From Trueperaceae bacterium (GTDB lineage: Bacteria; Deinococcota; Deinococci; Deinococcales; Trueperaceae), in assembly GCA_030147925.1 (NCBI GenBank), contig JASBUK010000071.1, positions 1-34,386 of the forward strand: DNA of 34,386 nt, given 5' to 3'. This document shows, one piece after another, positions 32,136-34,386 of the stretch. A program made the translations under genes and the position numbers. The stretch's first letter is position 1. Each line of letters starts with the position of its first letter. The notes under the pieces are model-generated. The model had not been told where the DNA came from. It did not search any database and saw only the letters and a program-made list of their open reading frames with translations.

Positions 32136-32177
32136 CAGCGTAACGGTAGGGAAAACTTTTCCCTACCGTTACAGCTG
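32136..32177. repeat. long inverted repeat upstream of the MFS exporter gene
   Basis: GTAACGGTAGGGAAAA (32140-32155) and its exact complement (32157-32172) are separated by one C. CAGC/GCTG extend the stem with one bulged base. It lies between the charged-protein gene's stop and the exporter's start. It lacks a T-tail in either direction outside the stem, so a binding site or mRNA-stabilising hairpin is at least as likely as a terminator. Confidence 0.7.
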
Positions 32178-32204
32178 AAAATTAAAAGACGACTTCCGAG
32201 CAGT

Positions 32205-32882
32205 TCAATTTGAGGCCGGACCTTCTTGTGATTTTGAGGGTGTAAGTATCGAACCCTCGTGACCAAACGTCAGATCAGGCTGCTTCTCCATCTCCCACAC
32301 CATCTCGACGGTATAAGCAACTTCGTGCGTTACGCGAGAGGCAGCTGTAATCTGCCTGATGTGCTCCGTCGTTGCGTCGATAAGCTGTCGGCTGACAGAC
32401 GAAACGGCAACATAGAGGTCTCTCAAGCTACCTTCTTCGAGCCCTTTAAGGGCGCTCTCCTCGGTGATCGAGAGGTGATCAATCAGATCGATGATGCGCC
32501 GATCGTAAGCGAGCCGTTCAGCCAAAAAGCGCCTCGTCTTATATTCGTACTCATCAAGGCGCATCTCGCGCGCCTTGATGAGCCGCGGCGACCGTTCGTG
32601 CGCGTCCTCAAAAAGGATATCTTCTCGAGACGCCTCAAGGAGACCCTCTCTCGCTTGCCTCAAAAGATCGTAAGCCCTACGGGACGCTTCACACGCAGCC
32701 TCGAGACAACCCTCGCGGTCCGCCATATACTCCGATTCCCAGTAGTGTTGACCTGCCTCGTCAAATGAGGCTGACGCCTCGAGGATTTTCGCCAGAGAAC
32801 GAGCCCTCGTCGTCGCGATCCTCTCCGCCATCGCTTTTTCCGGAGCACCGCCACCGGTATGTACGTTTTGGGTAACTCCCAT
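32205..32882 (-). CDS. charged helical protein of unknown function
   Basis: A 225-residue soluble protein with no signal peptide or membrane span. Residues 18-200 are rich in Glu, Arg, Ala and Leu and look almost wholly helical, possibly coiled-coil (for example EASRRAYDLLRQAREGLLEA). The first 15 residues (MGVTQNVHTGGGAPEKA) and the last 30 look disordered. No family is recognised. GGGAGGAG lies ahead of the ATG. It sits between the exporter and the winged-helix regulator genes, all on the minus strand, so it may share regulation with them. Confidence 0.65.
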   Translation of the reverse strand: MGVTQNVHTGGGAPEKAMAERIATTRARSLAKILEASASFDEAGQHYWESEYMADREGCLEAACEASRRAYDLLRQAREGLLEASREDILFEDAHERSPRLIKAREMRLDEYEYKTRRFLAERLAYDRRIIDLIDHLSITEESALKGLEEGSLRDLYVAVSSVSRQLIDATTEHIRQITAASRVTHEVAYTVEMVWEMEKQPDLTFGHEGSILTPSKSQEGPASN

Positions 32883-32933
32883 TTCAATCTCCTCCCTGCG
32901 ACGACTAAGTTAGCAAGAAGGGTGTACCGTCTC

Positions 32934-32962
32934 GTTACCGCAAAAGATTTCGGCGTGGTAAC
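32934..32962. promoter_or_regulatory. inverted repeat GTTACC...GGTAAC upstream of the charged-protein gene
   Basis: GTTACC (32934-32939) and GGTAAC (32957-32962) are separated by 17 bases, and a further GTAACC lies at about 32969. The same GTAAC(G/C) core forms the large inverted repeat before the MFS exporter, so one regulator could act at both sites. The region carries the promoter of the charged-protein gene. Confidence 0.35.
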
Positions 32963-32991
32963 ACGAAAGTAACCTCTTGGGCGGTAGACAT

Positions 32992-34386
32992 TTAGCCTTC
33001 CTCGAGGTTGAGTTCGCTCCTAAGAACGGCGACTCGTCCTTTTACCGTGTACAAGCGCTGATCGGTTTCAGGGAACCGGAGCAAAAACTCCCAAAGTCGG
33101 AGATTATCGCTGAGCACCTGCGCCAACTCCCAAGCAAGGTCGAGGTCGGCGGTAGCCAGTACAGATTCAACCAACTGCTGCTCAAGCGCAACGCGAAGAT
33201 TTTCTATGCCTGGCGCGGTTGAGTCAGGAAGAAGGGGTCCCCGATAAAGATGGACAGCCTCCCAAATGTCACCTTTTTTTAGGAGACGATCAACTTCTCT
33301 ATAGTCAGACTTGATCTCAACCGCTAGCCTGTAAGGACCGTTCTTGATTTCAATTCCTAACGCCTTCTTCAGACGAAAGATCTCAACGCGTAAAGCAGCA
33401 ACACCCTCTCGACCGTACACGCCATATTCCAAGCTCCTTCCGGATAGTCCTTCGGGATACGCCAAGAGGAGTGCTAAAATCTCGAGGCCACGGGGTCGTA
33501 AAGCAAGCCGACTTCCCGCCTCCAGGACGTCTCGCCGGCCAAGGAGAAAGGCGTGAGGGACAGATCGGGCGTCAAACGGGAGTTCAAGCAGATCGAGGGC
33601 TCGCCCTCCTAATAGTTTCAGTCCAGTGACGCCTAGCTCTTTGAGCGAAGGCTGTGATTGCGCGAAGATGTGGTGAGCTTCGGCATGTTTGCCTTGCAGC
33701 TGGTAGAGCGCCGTAAGGTGTAGAGCTGCTTCTGTCGCCCTAGGAACTATTTTTCCCTTGAATGCTCGATAGGCCGACAGCAGATGGGTTTCAGCCTCTC
33801 GGCGAGGCCAGAGCGAAAGTCCTACAACCAGCTGGGCATCGGCCCGATAGGTCATAACGTCATCAGCTACGACGGAGGCCGTTTGGGCCAACCTCTGCGC
33901 CTCCTCGAGCCGCTGCAACTTTGTAAGAGCCCGAACAGCACCGTGTGTCAGGCGAATCCAACCACTTCTTGGGCTTTCAATCAACCACCGCTGATAGATA
34001 GCCAATGCCTCCTCGTATCGCTCCTCAACTTGAAAGAGATCAGCCAAAGCGGTTGACAATGGTTCTTGTATCCACGGGTGAGAGCTTCCGTATTGATCAA
34101 GCGCGCCCCGTAACTCGTCGGCGAGACCATCGACCTCACCGAGAAAAATTTGGACGCAAGCACGCGTATATAACAGTGCCATGCGAAGGCCGTTGTGGTG
34201 GCAGCGAAGTTCGCTGTAACGCAGCCAGTGGAGAGCCTCTTGATAACGCCCCAAGCGTAATAGTGGCACAGCTAACGCAAAGGCGTTACGCGTGGAGGCG
34301 TATTCGTCCCTCACCATCTCAGCGGACTTTAGGGCTGTATGCAACGCCTCTAGTCCTTTTTCGGGATCAGTTGAAGCGAGACCCAA
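32992..34386 (-). CDS. TPR-repeat transcriptional regulator with C-terminal winged helix (5' end outside window)
   Basis: The 464 visible residues are the C-terminal part of a larger protein that runs off the window. The first about 270 residues are degenerate TPR helices (SALLRLGRYQEALHWLRYSEL-like units, e.g. EERYEEALAIYQRWL). Residues from about 285 to 360 form a winged-helix domain (RPRGLEILALLLAYPEGLSGRSL ... LRVEIFRLKKALGI, quoted in part), as in OmpR/SARP-type regulators, followed by a BTAD-like helical tail. DNA binding at the C-terminus behind TPRs reverses the SARP order. An AAA, GAF or further TPR domain may lie upstream. It probably controls the adjacent genes. Confidence 0.75.
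   Translation of the reverse strand: MGLASTDPEKGLEALHTALKSAEMVRDEYASTRNAFALAVPLLRLGRYQEALHWLRYSELRCHHNGLRMALLYTRACVQIFLGEVDGLADELRGALDQYGSSHPWIQEPLSTALADLFQVEERYEEALAIYQRWLIESPRSGWIRLTHGAVRALTKLQRLEEAQRLAQTASVVADDVMTYRADAQLVVGLSLWPRREAETHLLSAYRAFKGKIVPRATEAALHLTALYQLQGKHAEAHHIFAQSQPSLKELGVTGLKLLGGRALDLLELPFDARSVPHAFLLGRRDVLEAGSRLALRPRGLEILALLLAYPEGLSGRSLEYGVYGREGVAALRVEIFRLKKALGIEIKNGPYRLAVEIKSDYREVDRLLKKGDIWEAVHLYRGPLLPDSTAPGIENLRVALEQQLVESVLATADLDLAWELAQVLSDNLRLWEFLLRFPETDQRLYTVKGRVAVLRSELNLEEG

Overview
This 34.4 kb window is bacterial chromosomal DNA of moderate GC (a little over 50% by eye). No rRNA, tRNA, prophage, transposase or CRISPR array was seen. A member of the Deinococcota (Deinococcus-Thermus) or a Truepera-like relative is plausible: several genes have a -10 box only 6-7 nt before the start codon (leaderless pattern), a short HisG is paired with HisZ, and there is a large TPR regulator with a C-terminal winged helix. 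This placement is an inference from style, not from a marker gene. The octamer GCTCGAGC occurs about 27 times, where fewer than one is expected.

Region 1 (about 0.2-15.5 kb) is a sugar or sugar-acid catabolic locus. It holds a FucI-like isomerase fused to an FGGY kinase across an eight-G tract, an FSA-like transaldolase, an RpiR/SIS regulator, a CUT1-type ABC importer (binding protein and two permeases, no ATPase), a D-2-hydroxyacid dehydrogenase, a cupin-type phosphoglucose isomerase homologue, a second FGGY kinase, a phosphotriesterase-fold lactonase candidate, a shikimate-dehydrogenase-like oxidoreductase, a KDPG-type aldolase and, convergently, a D-psicose/tagatose 3-epimerase homologue. 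Uptake, phosphorylation, oxidation, lactone opening and aldol cleavage are all represented, but no sugar-acid dehydratase was found and the substrate cannot be read from the sequence.

Region 2 (15.6-20.6 kb) has hisZ, hisG and a secreted M1-fold metallopeptidase on the plus strand, then a divergent pair: a DinB-like protein and a radical SAM protein with an unusual CX4CX2C cluster motif. A GC-rich stretch with several complementary segments follows and may be a structured RNA.

Region 3 (20.9-25.1 kb) has a RES/Xre toxin-antitoxin pair, an ABC-2 permease beside a 5'-truncated sister gene and without its ATPase, tagI and panE. Region 4 (25.4-30.9 kb) has an MFS transporter, a secreted protein with an internal duplication, a VapBC-type pair, a histidine kinase/OmpR-type regulator pair and a truncated MacB-like permease. 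Three intergenic sites share 11-bp-periodic CTACA repeats and suggest a small regulon of this two-component system. Region 5 (30.9 kb to the end) has an MFS exporter, a charged helical protein of unknown function and the 3' part of a TPR-winged-helix regulator. It abuts the broken macB end, so it may be an acquired block.

At least five copies of an intergenic repeat (TAGTTGGTAGT-like module, small hairpin, then CTTTTTACTTTCC-like module) sit at gene 3' ends. All are oriented with the upstream gene, as expected for a repeat family acting as terminators.
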